Positions 27,036-36,329 of a stretch of DNA of 64,000 nucleotides are shown piece after piece. Both the position numbers and the translations under genes were made by a program. The DNA comes from Micromonospora inaquosa. Its GTDB lineage: Bacteria > Actinomycetota > Actinomycetes > Mycobacteriales > Micromonosporaceae. The notes beneath the pieces were generated by a model. That model was given only the letters and a program-made list of their open reading frames with translations. It did no database searches and was not told the DNA's origin. Position 1 is the stretch's first letter. The number at the start of each line of letters is the position of its first letter. The stretch is taken from contig NZ_QGSZ01000175.1 in NCBI RefSeq assembly GCF_003857055.1, positions 23,268 to 87,267 on the forward strand. Reading direction: 5' to 3'.

Positions 27036-27193
27036 GGTGAAGGTGGGGTGGGGGTCTCGGCACGGTCCCCCGGGTAGAGCCCGGTGGTCACCCCGTCGGC
27101 CACCCGAGTCACCACGGTGCCGTCGAGCGCCTGGTCGAACTGGACTCCGTAGAGGATGCCGTTGACGTGGCCTTTCCACGTGTCCATGCCCAT
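27029..27193 (-). CDS. Small hypothetical protein, 54 residues
   Basis: I do not recognise a family. ATG 27193 has GAAGGAG about nine bases upstream, a good ribosome site. The sequence begins MGMDTWKGHVNGILYGVQFD and ends in a Pro/Arg tail. It is the last gene on the leftward strand after the CoA-transferase-family gene, 26 bp downstream of its stop, so it may be part of that operon. Its stop is immediately adjacent to the ctaG stop. Composition is protein-like rather than antisense-like. Confidence 0.55.
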   Translation of the reverse strand: MGMDTWKGHVNGILYGVQFDQALDGTVVTRVADGVTTGLYPGDRAETPTPPSPR

Positions 27194-27219
27194 GCTCGCT
27201 GGCTCCTTCATCGTCCGGG

Positions 27220-28347
27220 TCAGGGCTGCGACCAACCGTCGAGGATCTCCTCGACCGTCACAGTGTCCCGCTCCGGGTTCGGTGCCGGTGCCGGGCGGTC
27301 GGCCGGCGTGCGGTCGAAGCGGGGTGCCGGGGCCGGTTGGATCTCGCCGTCCACCTCGACGAAGGTGCCCCGGGCGGCGTTGTGCGGGTGCCTGTGCGCC
27401 TCGCCGGGGGCGAGCACCGGCGCGACGCAGGCATCCAGGTCGGCGAAGACCGCCGTCCACTCGTCCCGGGTGCGCTCGGCGAACCGTTCGGTGAACCGGC
27501 GGCGCAGCTCGTCCCAGCCGCTCGGGTCGTACTGCGCGGGCAGATCCGGGTCGTCGGCGAGGTCGAGGCCGGTGAGGAGTACGGCGTAGAAGGCCGGTTC
27601 CATCGCGCCGACCGCCATGAACCCGCCGTCGGCGGTGGCGTACGTGTCGTAGAACGGCGCCCCGCCGTCGAACATGTTGCGCCCGCGCGGGGCGGCCCAC
27701 AGGCCGCTGCCGAGCAGCCCGTGCAGGAACGAGGTGAGCAGCGCCGAGCCGTCCACCATCGCCGCGTCGACCACCTGACCGAAGCCGGAGCGCTCCCGCT
27801 CCAGCAGCGCGGCCAGCACCCCGACGGCGAGCAGCATGCCGCCGCCGCCGAAGTCGCCGAGCAGGTTCATCGGCGCGTACGGGCGTTCGCCGGCCCGTCC
27901 CAGCGGCTCCAACGCCCCGGCCACCGCGATGTAGTCGATGTCGTGCCCGGCTCGGGCCGCCAGCGGGCCGTCCTGACCCCAGCCGGTCATCCGCGCGTAC
28001 ACCAGGCGGGGGTTGCGGGCCTGGCACACCTGCGGGCCGAAGCCGAGCCGCTCGGCCACCCCGGGCCGGTACGCCTCGACCAGCACGTCCGCGCGCTCGA
28101 CGAGACCCAGCAGGTCCGCCACCCCGGCCGGGGACTTCAGGTCCAGCGCGGTGACCCGCCGCCCGCGCTGCAACGGCCCGCTGGTCGGCGCGGCCAGTCG
28201 GCCCGCACCCGGGGCGCCCGGCCGGTCCACCCGCACCACGTCCGCGCCGAGGTCGGCGAGCACCATGCAGCCGAACGGCGCCGGGGCGAGACTGGCCAGC
28301 TCGACCACCCGTACCCCGGCGAGCGGACCGCCGCGTGCCGCCGTCAC
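27220..28347 (-). CDS. Alpha-methylacyl-CoA racemase (CaiB/BaiF family)
   Basis: The family III CoA-transferase fold is clear over 375 residues. The residues known as catalytic in mycobacterial alpha-methylacyl-CoA racemase are all present with correct spacing: His135 (AGHDIDYIAVAGAL), Asp165 (NLLGDFGGGG) and Glu250 (VGAMEPAFY). The enzyme would interconvert R- and S-2-methylacyl-CoA so that branched chains can enter beta-oxidation. GTG 28347 overlaps the stop of the upstream multifunctional FadB-like gene by four bases. With that gene, the thiolase and the acyl-CoA dehydrogenase it forms a tightly packed operon. Confidence 0.92.
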   Translation of the reverse strand: MTAARGGPLAGVRVVELASLAPAPFGCMVLADLGADVVRVDRPGAPGAGRLAAPTSGPLQRGRRVTALDLKSPAGVADLLGLVERADVLVEAYRPGVAERLGFGPQVCQARNPRLVYARMTGWGQDGPLAARAGHDIDYIAVAGALEPLGRAGERPYAPMNLLGDFGGGGMLLAVGVLAALLERERSGFGQVVDAAMVDGSALLTSFLHGLLGSGLWAAPRGRNMFDGGAPFYDTYATADGGFMAVGAMEPAFYAVLLTGLDLADDPDLPAQYDPSGWDELRRRFTERFAERTRDEWTAVFADLDACVAPVLAPGEAHRHPHNAARGTFVEVDGEIQPAPAPRFDRTPADRPAPAPNPERDTVTVEEILDGWSQP

Positions 28348-30497
28348 GCGACGCCCACCCGGTCGACCGGGGCGTCGAGCCGTTCGACCAGGTCGGCGGG
28401 GGGCGTGAACCGGTCGCCGTAGCGGTCGGCCAACTCGTTGGCGCGGGCCGCGAACCCGGCCGGGCCGCCCGCGTACTGCCGGACGTAGCGGATCACCCCG
28501 CCCGTCCAGGCAGGGAAGCCGATGCCGAAGATCGAGCCGATGTTGGCGTCGGTCTCGGTGCGCAGCACCCCCTCGTCGAGGCAGCGCAGCGCGTCCAGCG
28601 CCTCGGCGAAGATCATCCGTTCCTGCAGGTCGGTGAACGGCACCGCCCGACCCGCCTCGGTGATCAGGTCGGCGAGACCGGACCACAGCCGGCCACGGGT
28701 GCCGTCGTCGTAGCGGTAGAAGCCGCGTCCGGCGGCGCGCCCCGGCCGGTCGTACGCGTCGACCAGCTCGTCCACCAGGCGGTGCGCCGGCAGCGGCCGG
28801 AACTCCTCGCTGGCCGCCTCGAACTGGCGGCGGATCCGCTGGATCAGCGTGAGGCTGACCTCGTCGGCCAACGCGAGCGGCCCGGTCGGGTAGCCGGCCT
28901 GAAGGGCGGCCTGCTCCACCGACGCGGCGGGGACACCCTCGGCGACCATGCCGACCGCCTCGTCGATGAACCGGCCGATCACCCGGCTGGTGAAGAAGCC
29001 CCGGCCGTCGTTGACCACGATCGGGGTCTTGCCGATCCGTCGGCCCAGGTCGAACGCCCGGGCCAGCGCCACGTCCCCGGTCCGCTCGCCCACCACGATC
29101 TCCAGCAACGGCATCCGGTCCACCGGGGAGAAGAAGTGCATGCCGATGAAGTCCGCCGGCCGGTCCACTCCGGCGGCCAGTTCGGTGATCGGCAGGGTGG
29201 AGGTGTTGGAGGCGAGCAGCGCGTCCGGTGCCAGCACCGGCAGCACCTCGGCGAAGACCTGCTGTTTCAGCGCCGGGTCCTCGAAGACCGCCTCGATGAC
29301 CGCGTCGCAACCGGCGAGCGCGTCCACCTGGTCGGTGGTGGTGATCCGGTCCAGCACCGCGCGGGCGTCGGCCTCCGTGGCGCGGCCCTTGCGTACCTTG
29401 CGGGCCAGCAACCGCTCGGCGTGCTCCCGGGCCCGGCCGGCGGCCTCCGGCGTGACGTCCTTGACCACGACGTCCAGCCCGGCGTTGGCGCAGGCGTACG
29501 CGATGCCCGCGCCCATCATGCCGGCCCCGAGCACCGCCACCCGGTGTACCGGCGGGGCGTCCACATCGGCCGGTCGCGCGGCACCCCCGTTGACGGCCCG
29601 CAGGTCGAAGAAGAAGGCACCGATCATGTTCTTGGCGACCTGCCCGGTGAGCAGGCCGATCAGGTGCCGGGTCTCCACGGTCAGGGCGGTCTCCAGGTCG
29701 ACCTGCGCACCCTCGACGGCGGCGGCCAGGATCGCCTCGGGCGCGGGTAGCCGGGCCCCCTTGAGCTGCTTGCGCAGCGTCGCCGGGAAGGCGGGCAGTT
29801 GTGCGGCGAGTGAGCGGCTGGCCGGGGTGCCGCCCGGCATCCGATAGTCCGGACGGTCCCACGGCTGTGCCGGGTGCGGGTTCGCCGCGATCCAGGCCCG
29901 CGCGTGTTCCAGCAGCTCCGTCGGCGTGGCCACCACCTCGTCGACCAGCCCGGCGGACAGGGCGTCGGCCGGGCGCATCCGTCGGCCGGTGAGCAGCACC
30001 GTGGTCAGTGCGTCGGCCAGGCCCAGCATCCGTACCGTCCGGGTGACGCCGCCAGCCCCGGGCAGCAGGCCCAGGGTCACCTCGGGCAGCCCGAGCCGGC
30101 TGCCGGGCGCGTCCAGCGCGATCCGGTGGTGGCAGGCGAGCGCGATCTCCAGGCCACCGCCGAGCGCGGAGCCGTTGACGGCCGCGACCACCGGCCGGCC
30201 CAGTGTCTCCAGGCGACGCAGGTCCCGTTTGATGGTGCCGAGCAGGTCGGCCAGCGCGGGCGCGTCCTCGCGGGTGGCCCGGATCATCTCGGGCAGGTCG
30301 CCGCCGGCGAAGAAGGTCGACTTCGCGCTGGTGACGATGACTCCGGCGAGATCGGGCTCGGCCTCCAGCCGATCGAGCACCGCGCTCATCGAGGTGACGT
30401 ACGCCCGGTTCATGGTGTTGGCGGACTGGGTGGGGTCGTCCAGAGTGAGCGTGACGATGCCGTCGGCGCCGCGGTCGTACCGGATGGTGTTGGTCAT
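28344..30497 (-). CDS. fadB: Bifunctional enoyl-CoA hydratase / 3-hydroxyacyl-CoA dehydrogenase
   Basis: This FadB/FadJ-like alpha subunit carries out hydration and NAD-dependent oxidation in beta-oxidation. The 717-residue protein has an N-terminal crotonase domain (oxyanion-hole segments [11 protein letters not shown] and [16 protein letters not shown], catalytic Glu region [16 protein letters not shown]). The NAD-binding domain starts near residue 312 ([20 protein letters not shown]), and the C-terminal HAD domain has [19 protein letters not shown]. The ATG is preceded by GGAGGAC. It lies 15 bp after the thiolase and overlaps the racemase gene. Confidence 0.95.
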   Translation of the reverse strand: MTNTIRYDRGADGIVTLTLDDPTQSANTMNRAYVTSMSAVLDRLEAEPDLAGVIVTSAKSTFFAGGDLPEMIRATREDAPALADLLGTIKRDLRRLETLGRPVVAAVNGSALGGGLEIALACHHRIALDAPGSRLGLPEVTLGLLPGAGGVTRTVRMLGLADALTTVLLTGRRMRPADALSAGLVDEVVATPTELLEHARAWIAANPHPAQPWDRPDYRMPGGTPASRSLAAQLPAFPATLRKQLKGARLPAPEAILAAAVEGAQVDLETALTVETRHLIGLLTGQVAKNMIGAFFFDLRAVNGGAARPADVDAPPVHRVAVLGAGMMGAGIAYACANAGLDVVVKDVTPEAAGRAREHAERLLARKVRKGRATEADARAVLDRITTTDQVDALAGCDAVIEAVFEDPALKQQVFAEVLPVLAPDALLASNTSTLPITELAAGVDRPADFIGMHFFSPVDRMPLLEIVVGERTGDVALARAFDLGRRIGKTPIVVNDGRGFFTSRVIGRFIDEAVGMVAEGVPAASVEQAALQAGYPTGPLALADEVSLTLIQRIRRQFEAASEEFRPLPAHRLVDELVDAYDRPGRAAGRGFYRYDDGTRGRLWSGLADLITEAGRAVPFTDLQERMIFAEALDALRCLDEGVLRTETDANIGSIFGIGFPAWTGGVIRYVRQYAGGPAGFAARANELADRYGDRFTPPADLVERLDAPVDRVGVA

Positions 30498-30512
30498 GGT
30501 CGTCCTCCGGGG

Positions 30513-31727
30513 TCAGCAGCGCTCGAGAACGGTGGCGACGCCCATGCCGCCGCCGATGCAGAGGGTCACCATGGCGCGGCGCAGGTCGCGGCGCTCCAAC
30601 TCGTCCAACGCCGTCCCGAGCAGCATCGCTCCGGTCGCGCCGAGCGGGTGGCCGAGGGCGATCGCGCCGCCGTTGACGTTCACCCGGTCCGGGTCGAGGC
30701 CCAGGTCACGGACGTACTTGAGGACCACCGCGGCGAAGGCTTCGTTGATCTCGAACAGGTCGATGTCGTCGACTGTCAGCCCGGCTACGGCGAGCGCCTT
30801 GTGGGTGGCCGGGATCGGGCCGGTCAGCATCAGGGTCGGGTCCGCGCCGGTGACCGCCGCGCCGACGATCCGGGCCCGCGGGGTGAGGCCGAGATCCCTG
30901 CCGACCTCGGCCGAGCCGATCAGCACCAGCGCGGCGCCGTCCACGATGCCGGACGAGTTGCCCGCGTGGTGAACGTGCTCGATCGCCTCCAACCAGTGGA
31001 ACTTCTGCAACGCCACAGCGTCGAAGCCGGCCGCCGCACCCATCGTGGCGAAGGACGGGGTGAGCTTGGCCAACGCCTCCCGGGTGGTCTCCGGCCGCGG
31101 GTGCTCGTCGACGGTGAGGATGTCCAGCCCGTTGCCGTCGCGCACCGGCACCACCGATCGCGCGAAGTGCCCGCCGGTCCACGCCTTGGCGGCCCGCTCC
31201 TGCGACCGCAGCGCGTAGCCGTCCACGTCGTCGCGGGTGAAGCCCTCCAGGGTGGCGATCAGGTCGGCGCTGACGCCCTGCGGCACGAACGAGGTGGCCA
31301 GCGCGGTCTGCGGGTCGGTGGCCCAGGCCGCCCCGTCGGAGCCCATCGGCACCCGGGACATCGACTCCACCCCGCCGGCCAGCAGCAGGTGCTCCCAGCC
31401 GGAGCGGATCCGCGCGGCGGCGGAGTTGACCGCCTCCAAACCGGAGGCGCAGAACCGGTTGAGCTGCACCCCGCCCACCTGGTCGGGCAGCCCGGCCAGG
31501 AGCGCGGCGGCCCGGGCCAGGTCGCCGCCCTGCTCACCGACCGGGGTCACGATGCCCAGCAGCAGGTCCTCCAACCGGCCGACGTCCAGGCCGGGGTTGC
31601 GCTCCCGCAACGCGTCGATCAGGCCGACCACCAGGGAGATCGGTTTGACCCCGTGCAGGGCGCCGGTGTCCCGGCCGCGTCCGCGCGGGGTGCGGACCGC
31701 GTCATAGACGTACGCCTCAGAGGGCAC
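30513..31727 (-). CDS. fadA: Acetyl-CoA acyltransferase (3-ketoacyl-CoA thiolase)
   Basis: The 404-residue thiolase has active-site Cys93 ([11 protein letters not shown]), the His in [14 protein letters not shown] and the C-terminal Cys in CIGGGMGVA, so the full catalytic set is present. It cleaves 3-ketoacyl-CoA in the last beta-oxidation step and would partner the FadB-like protein encoded next. GTG 31727 lies inside the end of the acyl-CoA dehydrogenase gene (11-bp overlap), which implies coupled translation. Confidence 0.95.
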   Translation of the reverse strand: MPSEAYVYDAVRTPRGRGRDTGALHGVKPISLVVGLIDALRERNPGLDVGRLEDLLLGIVTPVGEQGGDLARAAALLAGLPDQVGGVQLNRFCASGLEAVNSAAARIRSGWEHLLLAGGVESMSRVPMGSDGAAWATDPQTALATSFVPQGVSADLIATLEGFTRDDVDGYALRSQERAAKAWTGGHFARSVVPVRDGNGLDILTVDEHPRPETTREALAKLTPSFATMGAAAGFDAVALQKFHWLEAIEHVHHAGNSSGIVDGAALVLIGSAEVGRDLGLTPRARIVGAAVTGADPTLMLTGPIPATHKALAVAGLTVDDIDLFEINEAFAAVVLKYVRDLGLDPDRVNVNGGAIALGHPLGATGAMLLGTALDELERRDLRRAMVTLCIGGGMGVATVLERC

Positions 31728-32883
31728 GGGCGATCAACTCCTTCATGATCTCGTTGGTGCCGCCGTAGATCTTCTGGACTCTGGCGTCGGCGTACATCCG
31801 GGCGATCGGGTACTCAGTGGTGTAGCCGTAGCCGCCGAAGAGCTGCAGACACCGGTCGACCACCTCGCACTGCCCGTCGGTGAGCCAGGACTTCGCCATC
31901 GCCGCGGTCGCCACGTCCAGGTCGCCGCGCGCGTGCCGGACGATGCAGTCGTCCAGAAAGACCCGGCTGACCCGGGTGCGGGTGGCGCACTCCGCGAGCA
32001 CCATCCGGGTGTTCTGGTGACCCATCAGCGGCTTGCCGAAGGCGGTGCGCTCCTTCGCGTACGCGACAGTCAGCGCTACCGCCCGTTCCATGACCGCTAC
32101 CGCGCCGACACCGATGACCAGCCGCTCCTGCGGGAGTTGCTGCATGAGCTGGACGAAGCCCAACCCTTCGACGCCGCCGAGCAGGTTGGCCGCCGGCACC
32201 CGGAGTTCGTCGAAGAACAACTCCGCCGTGTCGTTGGCGTGCAGGCCGATCTTGGACAGCAGTCGGCCACGCCGGAACCCCGCCGGGTCGCCACCCACCT
32301 CGCAGACCAGCAGCGAGACACCAGCCGCCCGCTGCTCGGGGTCGGTCTTCACGGCCACGATGATCAGATCGGCCAGACCGCCGTTGGTGATGAACGTCTT
32401 CGCGCCCGTGACCAGGTAGTCGTCGCCGTCCCGGACCGCCCGGGTACGCATCGCCTGGAGGTCCGAGCCGCCGTCCGGCTCGGTCATCGCGATCGCGCCG
32501 ACCAGCTCACCGCTGCACAGGCCGGGCAGCCAGCGCCGCTTCTGTTCCTCGCTGCCGTACGCCACCAGGTAGCCGGTGACGATGCCGCTGTGGACGGCCA
32601 GGCCGAGGCTGCCCTCCCCGGTGTACGCCTGCTCGTGCAGCAGCACCGCCTCATGGGTGAACCCGCCGCCCCCGCCGCCGTACTCCTCCGGGACCGACAG
32701 GCCGAGCAGCCCCAGCTCGCCGGCGCGGCGGTAGTGCTCGCGGTCCGGATGGCCCTGCGCCAGTAGGCGCTCGGCGTGCGGCAGCACCTCCTTTGTGAAG
32801 AAGGTGCGGGCCAGATCGGCCAGGTCGTCGTGTTCCGGCTCGCGCCAGGGTGAGGGGGAGCCGTCGGGCGGGGGAGTCGGCAT
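31717..32883 (-). CDS. Acyl-CoA dehydrogenase
   Basis: This FAD enzyme catalyses the first beta-oxidation step. The 388-residue product has the family segments [11 protein letters not shown] and [18 protein letters not shown]. It also has the flavin-site helix region and the C-terminal catalytic Glu block [21 protein letters not shown] 32883 has GAGGGTGG upstream, so the longer frame to 32970 is not used. It is the first gene of a four-gene leftward operon (dehydrogenase, thiolase, FadB-like, alpha-methylacyl-CoA racemase), which fits degradation of methyl-branched fatty acids. Chain-length preference cannot be read from sequence alone. Confidence 0.95.
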   Translation of the reverse strand: MPTPPPDGSPSPWREPEHDDLADLARTFFTKEVLPHAERLLAQGHPDREHYRRAGELGLLGLSVPEEYGGGGGGFTHEAVLLHEQAYTGEGSLGLAVHSGIVTGYLVAYGSEEQKRRWLPGLCSGELVGAIAMTEPDGGSDLQAMRTRAVRDGDDYLVTGAKTFITNGGLADLIIVAVKTDPEQRAAGVSLLVCEVGGDPAGFRRGRLLSKIGLHANDTAELFFDELRVPAANLLGGVEGLGFVQLMQQLPQERLVIGVGAVAVMERAVALTVAYAKERTAFGKPLMGHQNTRMVLAECATRTRVSRVFLDDCIVRHARGDLDVATAAMAKSWLTDGQCEVVDRCLQLFGGYGYTTEYPIARMYADARVQKIYGGTNEIMKELIARAL

Positions 32884-33305
32884 GGCACCACCCTCGCGCG
32901 CTGTTGGCGGCATGTCAATAAGCCGTGATCGGCTGCCTGCCTTGGGGCGGCATTGTGCGGCCCCTGGCATAGAAGTCGCCGATCATGGACCTGTGGTGCC
33001 CCGGCAAAAAGGGGATTGTGTGGCCATGTCGCCCACCACGAATCCATGATCGCCGAGGGTGACGCGCGGGCACGCAGGGCTCCGCGCGACGCGGAGGGGT
33101 ACCACCGCGACTGGATACGCGGAGATCTTGGACAGTTTCCGTTAGCTGCTAACGGAAACTGTCCAAGATTGCGAAAACTGCCCGCCGCGAGACGTGCGTC
33201 GTGTGCGGCGCGGGGAGGGCTAGGTGGACCAATCGTGCGAACCCGGCGTTGTTGCGCAGCGTGGGCAGGCGGCGAGTGGGCGGGTGAAAAAGCGGGGAGT
33301 GTGAA
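32884..33305. other. Intergenic region with a long palindrome
   Basis: No gene is supported in these 422 bases. The left end must hold the promoter of the leftward acyl-CoA dehydrogenase operon. The main landmark is the perfect 22-bp inverted repeat at 33125-33169. The right part is GC-rich, with no clear signal. Confidence 0.5.
33125..33169. repeat. Perfect 22-bp inverted repeat with 1-base centre
   Basis: The left arm at 33125-33146 (ATCTTGGACAGTTTCCGTTA plus GC) and the right arm at 33148-33169 are exact reverse complements around a single T. Its base composition is far more AT-rich than the neighbourhood. The arm end ATCTTGGA resembles the ATCTTGCA arms of the repeat at 47591. It could be a strong hairpin terminator or a dispersed palindromic repeat. 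Confidence 0.9.
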
Positions 33306-33524
33306 CTACTCGGCCTCGTCGCCCTCGGTGGGGCGCGGCGGGCGGTGCTCGGCTATCCACGCCTCCACGTCGGCGCGCAGCCACACCGTTGTGCCGTGCA
33401 GTCGCTGGAACGGCACCGGGAAGGTCGGGTAGCGGATGAGCTGACGCATGCGGGTCCGGCTCACGCCGAGCAGGTCTTGCAGCTCGTGCGGACCGACCAG
33501 CGGACCCGGGACTTCACCCATCAC
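33306..33524 (-). CDS. Excisionase/MerR-like helix-turn-helix protein
   Basis: The 72-residue protein is a small winged-helix DNA-binding domain of the excisionase/MerR-like type: LVGPHELQDLLGVSRTRMRQ for the helix-turn-helix, then FPVPFQRLHGTTVWLRADVE for the wing and a C-terminal helix W-I-A-E-H. Such proteins occur both as phage/plasmid excisionases and as small chromosomal regulators. No integrase or att-like repeat is seen here, so a mobile role is not supported. Starts GTG 33524 and ATG 33521 are both possible and neither has a clear ribosome site. Confidence 0.75.
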   Translation of the reverse strand: MMGEVPGPLVGPHELQDLLGVSRTRMRQLIRYPTFPVPFQRLHGTTVWLRADVEAWIAEHRPPRPTEGDEAE

Positions 33525-33664
33525 TCGACGGTAGGGCGATCGGGCATGCCTAATTGGGTCTACCTACTTGCGCAGCCTTATCGAATGGGTGAGGGTGAAC
33601 AAGGCAGGTGCCTGGCCGGGCCGGGTGCCCGGGTGACAATCGCGAGCGTCGGGAGGGGTGTCCC

Positions 33665-33922
33665 ATGGATCAGGTGTCGGAGCTGGCGTGGTTGCGGGAG
33701 CGGGTCGGGGGCCTGGAGACAGCACTGCACTGTGCGCGGAGGGAGTTGTTCGATCTCCGTTGTCGGTTGACGTTGATCGGCCGGGTGGTCCAGGACGTCG
33801 AGCGGGTGCAGCGAGCGCCCGGTGTGGCCCTGGGTGCGATCAACGCGGCGCTCTACTCCCAGACGTCCAACCTGCGTCACCTGGGACGGCACGTGGTCCG
33901 GCGTCGCCGGGGCGTGCGGTGA
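33665..33922 (+). CDS. Hypothetical protein, 85 residues
   Basis: I do not recognise this protein. It is helical and Arg/Leu-rich (start MDQVSELAWLRERVGGLETA) with heptad-like leucine spacing in the first 45 residues, suggesting a short coiled coil, and an Arg-rich C terminus. GGGAGGGG ends seven bases before the ATG, which supports it as a real gene. It stands alone between the HTH gene on the other strand and the tetR gene, 51 bp upstream of the latter. Confidence 0.6.
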   Translation: MDQVSELAWLRERVGGLETALHCARRELFDLRCRLTLIGRVVQDVERVQRAPGVALGAINAALYSQTSNLRHLGRHVVRRRRGVR

Positions 33923-33973
33923 TCAAGCTGAGGAACGGCGGCCGACCGGTGAGCTGCCGATAGGGTCGGGCAG

Positions 33974-34726
33974 ATGAGTGTCGAGACGGCTCCGCGCCGC
34001 CGCCGTTTGGAGCCGGACGCCCGGCGTGGGCAGATCCTGGCCTGCGCGGTCCGGCTGTTCGGCGAGCGCCCGTACGCGGACGTGTCGACCACCGACGTCG
34101 CTCGGGAGGCGGGTGTCGCTCGCGGTCTGGTGAATCACTACTTCGGTGCGAAGAAGGACCTCTACCTGGAGGTCGTCCGGGTCATGGTGACCATCCCCGA
34201 GGTTGCCCTGGAACGGCTGCCGAAGGGTGATCTTCGGACCCGGGTCGACGCCAGCGTCACCTGGTTCCTCGACGTGGTGTCCCGGCACAGCACCTCGTGG
34301 CTGGCGGCGGTCACCGCCCGGGGGATGGGCGGCGACGCCGACGTGGAGCGGGTGCTCGCCGAGGCCGAGGAGGTCGCCGCGGATCGGATGCTTGTCGCGG
34401 TCGGGCTGGCTGGCGAGGCCGCGCACCACGAGGAGCTTCGCGGCATGGTGCGGGCGTACTGCGGGCTGGCCACGTCGACCGCCCGCGAATGGCTCCAGCG
34501 GGGCGCGCTGACCCGCGTCCAGGTGCACCTGCTGCTCACCACGACCCTGTTGACCATTGTCGAAGAGGTCGTCCCGCAGATCCTCGCCGGCGAGGATCCG
34601 GTCCGGCCGACGCACCCGGCTGAGCCTGCCGCCTTAGGGCGTGACGCGGGGAGTCCGCCGAGCCGCGACGGGCGGCGGCCGAGGGCGGTGACGCAGGCCA
34701 CCAGCGCGATTACGGCAATGAAATAG
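33974..34726 (+). CDS. TetR-family transcriptional regulator
   Basis: The 250-residue protein has the TetR N-terminal HTH (ILACAVRLFGERPYADVSTT, then VAREAGVARGLVNHYFGAKKDLYLEV). Its helical C-terminal ligand domain is unrelated to any specific sensor I can name. The C-terminal 35 residues are basic and low complexity. It is followed 81 bp later on the same strand by an MBL hydrolase gene. An 11-bp inverted repeat straddles the tetR stop codon and lies in the promoter zone of that gene, so it is a candidate operator. The inducer is unknown. Confidence 0.9.
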   Translation: MSVETAPRRRRLEPDARRGQILACAVRLFGERPYADVSTTDVAREAGVARGLVNHYFGAKKDLYLEVVRVMVTIPEVALERLPKGDLRTRVDASVTWFLDVVSRHSTSWLAAVTARGMGGDADVERVLAEAEEVAADRMLVAVGLAGEAAHHEELRGMVRAYCGLATSTAREWLQRGALTRVQVHLLLTTTLLTIVEEVVPQILAGEDPVRPTHPAEPAALGRDAGSPPSRDGRRPRAVTQATSAITAMK

Positions 34727-34753
34727 GCATAGCGGTTACGGTTATTTCATTGC
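34715..34753. promoter_or_regulatory. AT-rich inverted repeat, candidate TetR operator
   Basis: GCAATGAAATA (34715-34725) and TATTTCATTGC (34743-34753) are exact reverse complements with a 17-bp centre. It overlaps the tetR stop and lies about 55 bp upstream of the MBL hydrolase start. It could equally be a terminator hairpin. Confidence 0.5.
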
Positions 34754-34807
34754 TCGGCGGGTACCCACCCGCGAAGAAGCCGGCGATCGCGTCACCGAGG
34801 AGGAGAC

Positions 34808-35656
34808 ATGTCCACGCCTGCGCTGTCCTACGAGGTATTGGTCTCGGACGGTCCCGTCCGAGCGGGTGACCAACGCATGCCGGACGGGTCGCGGCTCCAT
34901 TGGAACCCGGTCTCGTCCACCCTGATCTTCGGGGACGAGGAGGCGCTCCTGGCGGATCCACCGTTCACCCACGAGCAGATCTCGAAGGTGGGCGACTGGA
35001 TCGCCCAGTCGGGTAAGCGGCTGACGTACATCTACGCCACCCACGGGCATGGCGACCACTGGTTCGGCGCCGGTGAGCTGGTCAAGCGCTTCCCCGGCGC
35101 GGTCACCTACGCCACGCCCGGCACGATCGAGGTCATGCACCAGCAGGCCACCGTCGGGCGGAGTGAACTGTTCGACCGGGTCTTCCCCGGCCTGATCCCG
35201 GAAACGTCTGTCGACGCGGTGCCCGTGCCGGTGGAGGGGTTCCTGCTCGAAGGCAACCTCATTCAGCCCGTCGAGACCGGGCACACCGACACCGATCAGA
35301 CCACCGTTCTGCACGTCCCGTCGATCGGCCTGGTGGTCGCCGGTGACGTCGTCTACAACGGGGTTCACCAGTACATCGTGGAGACGGTCGACGGCGGCCT
35401 GCGGCAGTGGCTCGACGCCCTCGACCGCGTCGAAGCGCTCGCGCCCCGCGCAGTCGTCGCCGGCCACAAGAATCGAGACCGTCCCGACGACCCGGCAAGC
35501 ATCGACCAGACCCGGCAGTACCTGCTGAACGTGGAGCGGCTGCTGGCCGAGAAGCAGACCGCCCGCGAGTTCTTCGACGAAATGGTGCGGCTCTACCCGG
35601 ACTGGGTGAATCCGGGACCGGCCTGGTACGGGGCGCTTGCCCTGCTCGGGAAGTGA
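34808..35656 (+). CDS. MBL-fold metallo-hydrolase
   Basis: The 282-residue protein has the metallo-beta-lactamase fold with metal motif His79-Gly-His81-Gly-Asp83-His84 (THGHGDHWF), further ligands His (PVETGHTDTDQTT) and Asp (VVAGDVVYNGVH), and a final His (VVAGHKNRD). It belongs with the broad group of hydrolases that include lactonases and glyoxalase-II-like enzymes; the substrate cannot be assigned. AGGAGGAGAC precedes the ATG. The CGNR gene starts four bases after the stop, so they form an operon, perhaps under control of the upstream TetR protein. Confidence 0.9.
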   Translation: MSTPALSYEVLVSDGPVRAGDQRMPDGSRLHWNPVSSTLIFGDEEALLADPPFTHEQISKVGDWIAQSGKRLTYIYATHGHGDHWFGAGELVKRFPGAVTYATPGTIEVMHQQATVGRSELFDRVFPGLIPETSVDAVPVPVEGFLLEGNLIQPVETGHTDTDQTTVLHVPSIGLVVAGDVVYNGVHQYIVETVDGGLRQWLDALDRVEALAPRAVVAGHKNRDRPDDPASIDQTRQYLLNVERLLAEKQTAREFFDEMVRLYPDWVNPGPAWYGALALLGK

Positions 35657-35660
35657 CCTG

Positions 35661-36320
35661 ATGGCGCCCTCGATGCCAGAGCGCGCGGCAGCTGCGATGG
35701 TCGGGCCGGGGAGAGCCACCGCGAGGTATGGCATCGACCCCGCTCCAGGCGGCCTCGGGCTCGTTCAGGACCTACTCAACACGATCTCGGCCGGCATGCC
35801 ACGGCAACCGGACCTCCTGGACGACCTGGGCAGCGCTACGGAGTGGGCACAACTGGCCGTCGCCCAGTGGTCGACGGCCACCGGCCGCCCGGCGCCCGAC
35901 GTCACGCTCGACCCTGCGGGCCTCCGGGCGCTACGGAGCTTCCGCGAGGAGTTGCTGGACGAGATCGATGCCAGGCTGCACAGTCCGGAACCTGATCAAC
36001 CCTCCGAGGCGGCGACGAACCGGGGTGCGACCCCATCTCGTGCCACCGGTGCCACGCTCCGGCTCGATCGAGGCGGGTCCGTCCACCTCGACCCCGCCGG
36101 GACCGGGACCGAGCTGCTGGTCTCGCTCGTCCTCGCCGCGCTGTTCGAGGCGCAGCTCACCGACGTCGGGCGGCGGATCAAGACCTGCCGCAACCCCCGC
36201 TGCCGGGTGGCGTTCTACGACCGGTCACGCAACAACAGCGGGGTCTGGCACTCCGTACGCGTCTGTGGGCACCCGACCAACCTGCGCGCCCACCGGGCCC
36301 GGCAGCGGCAGGCGGGCTGA
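35661..36320 (+). CDS. ABATE/CGNR zinc-finger protein
   Basis: Proteins of this family have an N-terminal ABATE domain and a C-terminal zinc ribbon and are thought to be stress-linked regulators. The 219-residue protein has LVQDLLNTI near residue 35, as in ABATE domains. The C-terminal finger reads C-RNPRC, then FYDRSRNNSGVWHSVRVCGH, then RAHRARQR. Three or four Cys/His ligands are kept, but the eponymous C-G-N-R is C-G-H-P here, so the last knuckle is altered. It is four bases downstream of the MBL hydrolase and probably translated with it. Confidence 0.8.
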   Translation: MAPSMPERAAAAMVGPGRATARYGIDPAPGGLGLVQDLLNTISAGMPRQPDLLDDLGSATEWAQLAVAQWSTATGRPAPDVTLDPAGLRALRSFREELLDEIDARLHSPEPDQPSEAATNRGATPSRATGATLRLDRGGSVHLDPAGTGTELLVSLVLAALFEAQLTDVGRRIKTCRNPRCRVAFYDRSRNNSGVWHSVRVCGHPTNLRAHRARQRQAG

Positions 36321-36329
36321 CCTGTCCGA

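Noticed and set aside
33306..33524. Prophage or integrated element suggested by the excisionase-like protein
   Set aside because: No integrase, tRNA target, att direct repeats or phage genes are present nearby.
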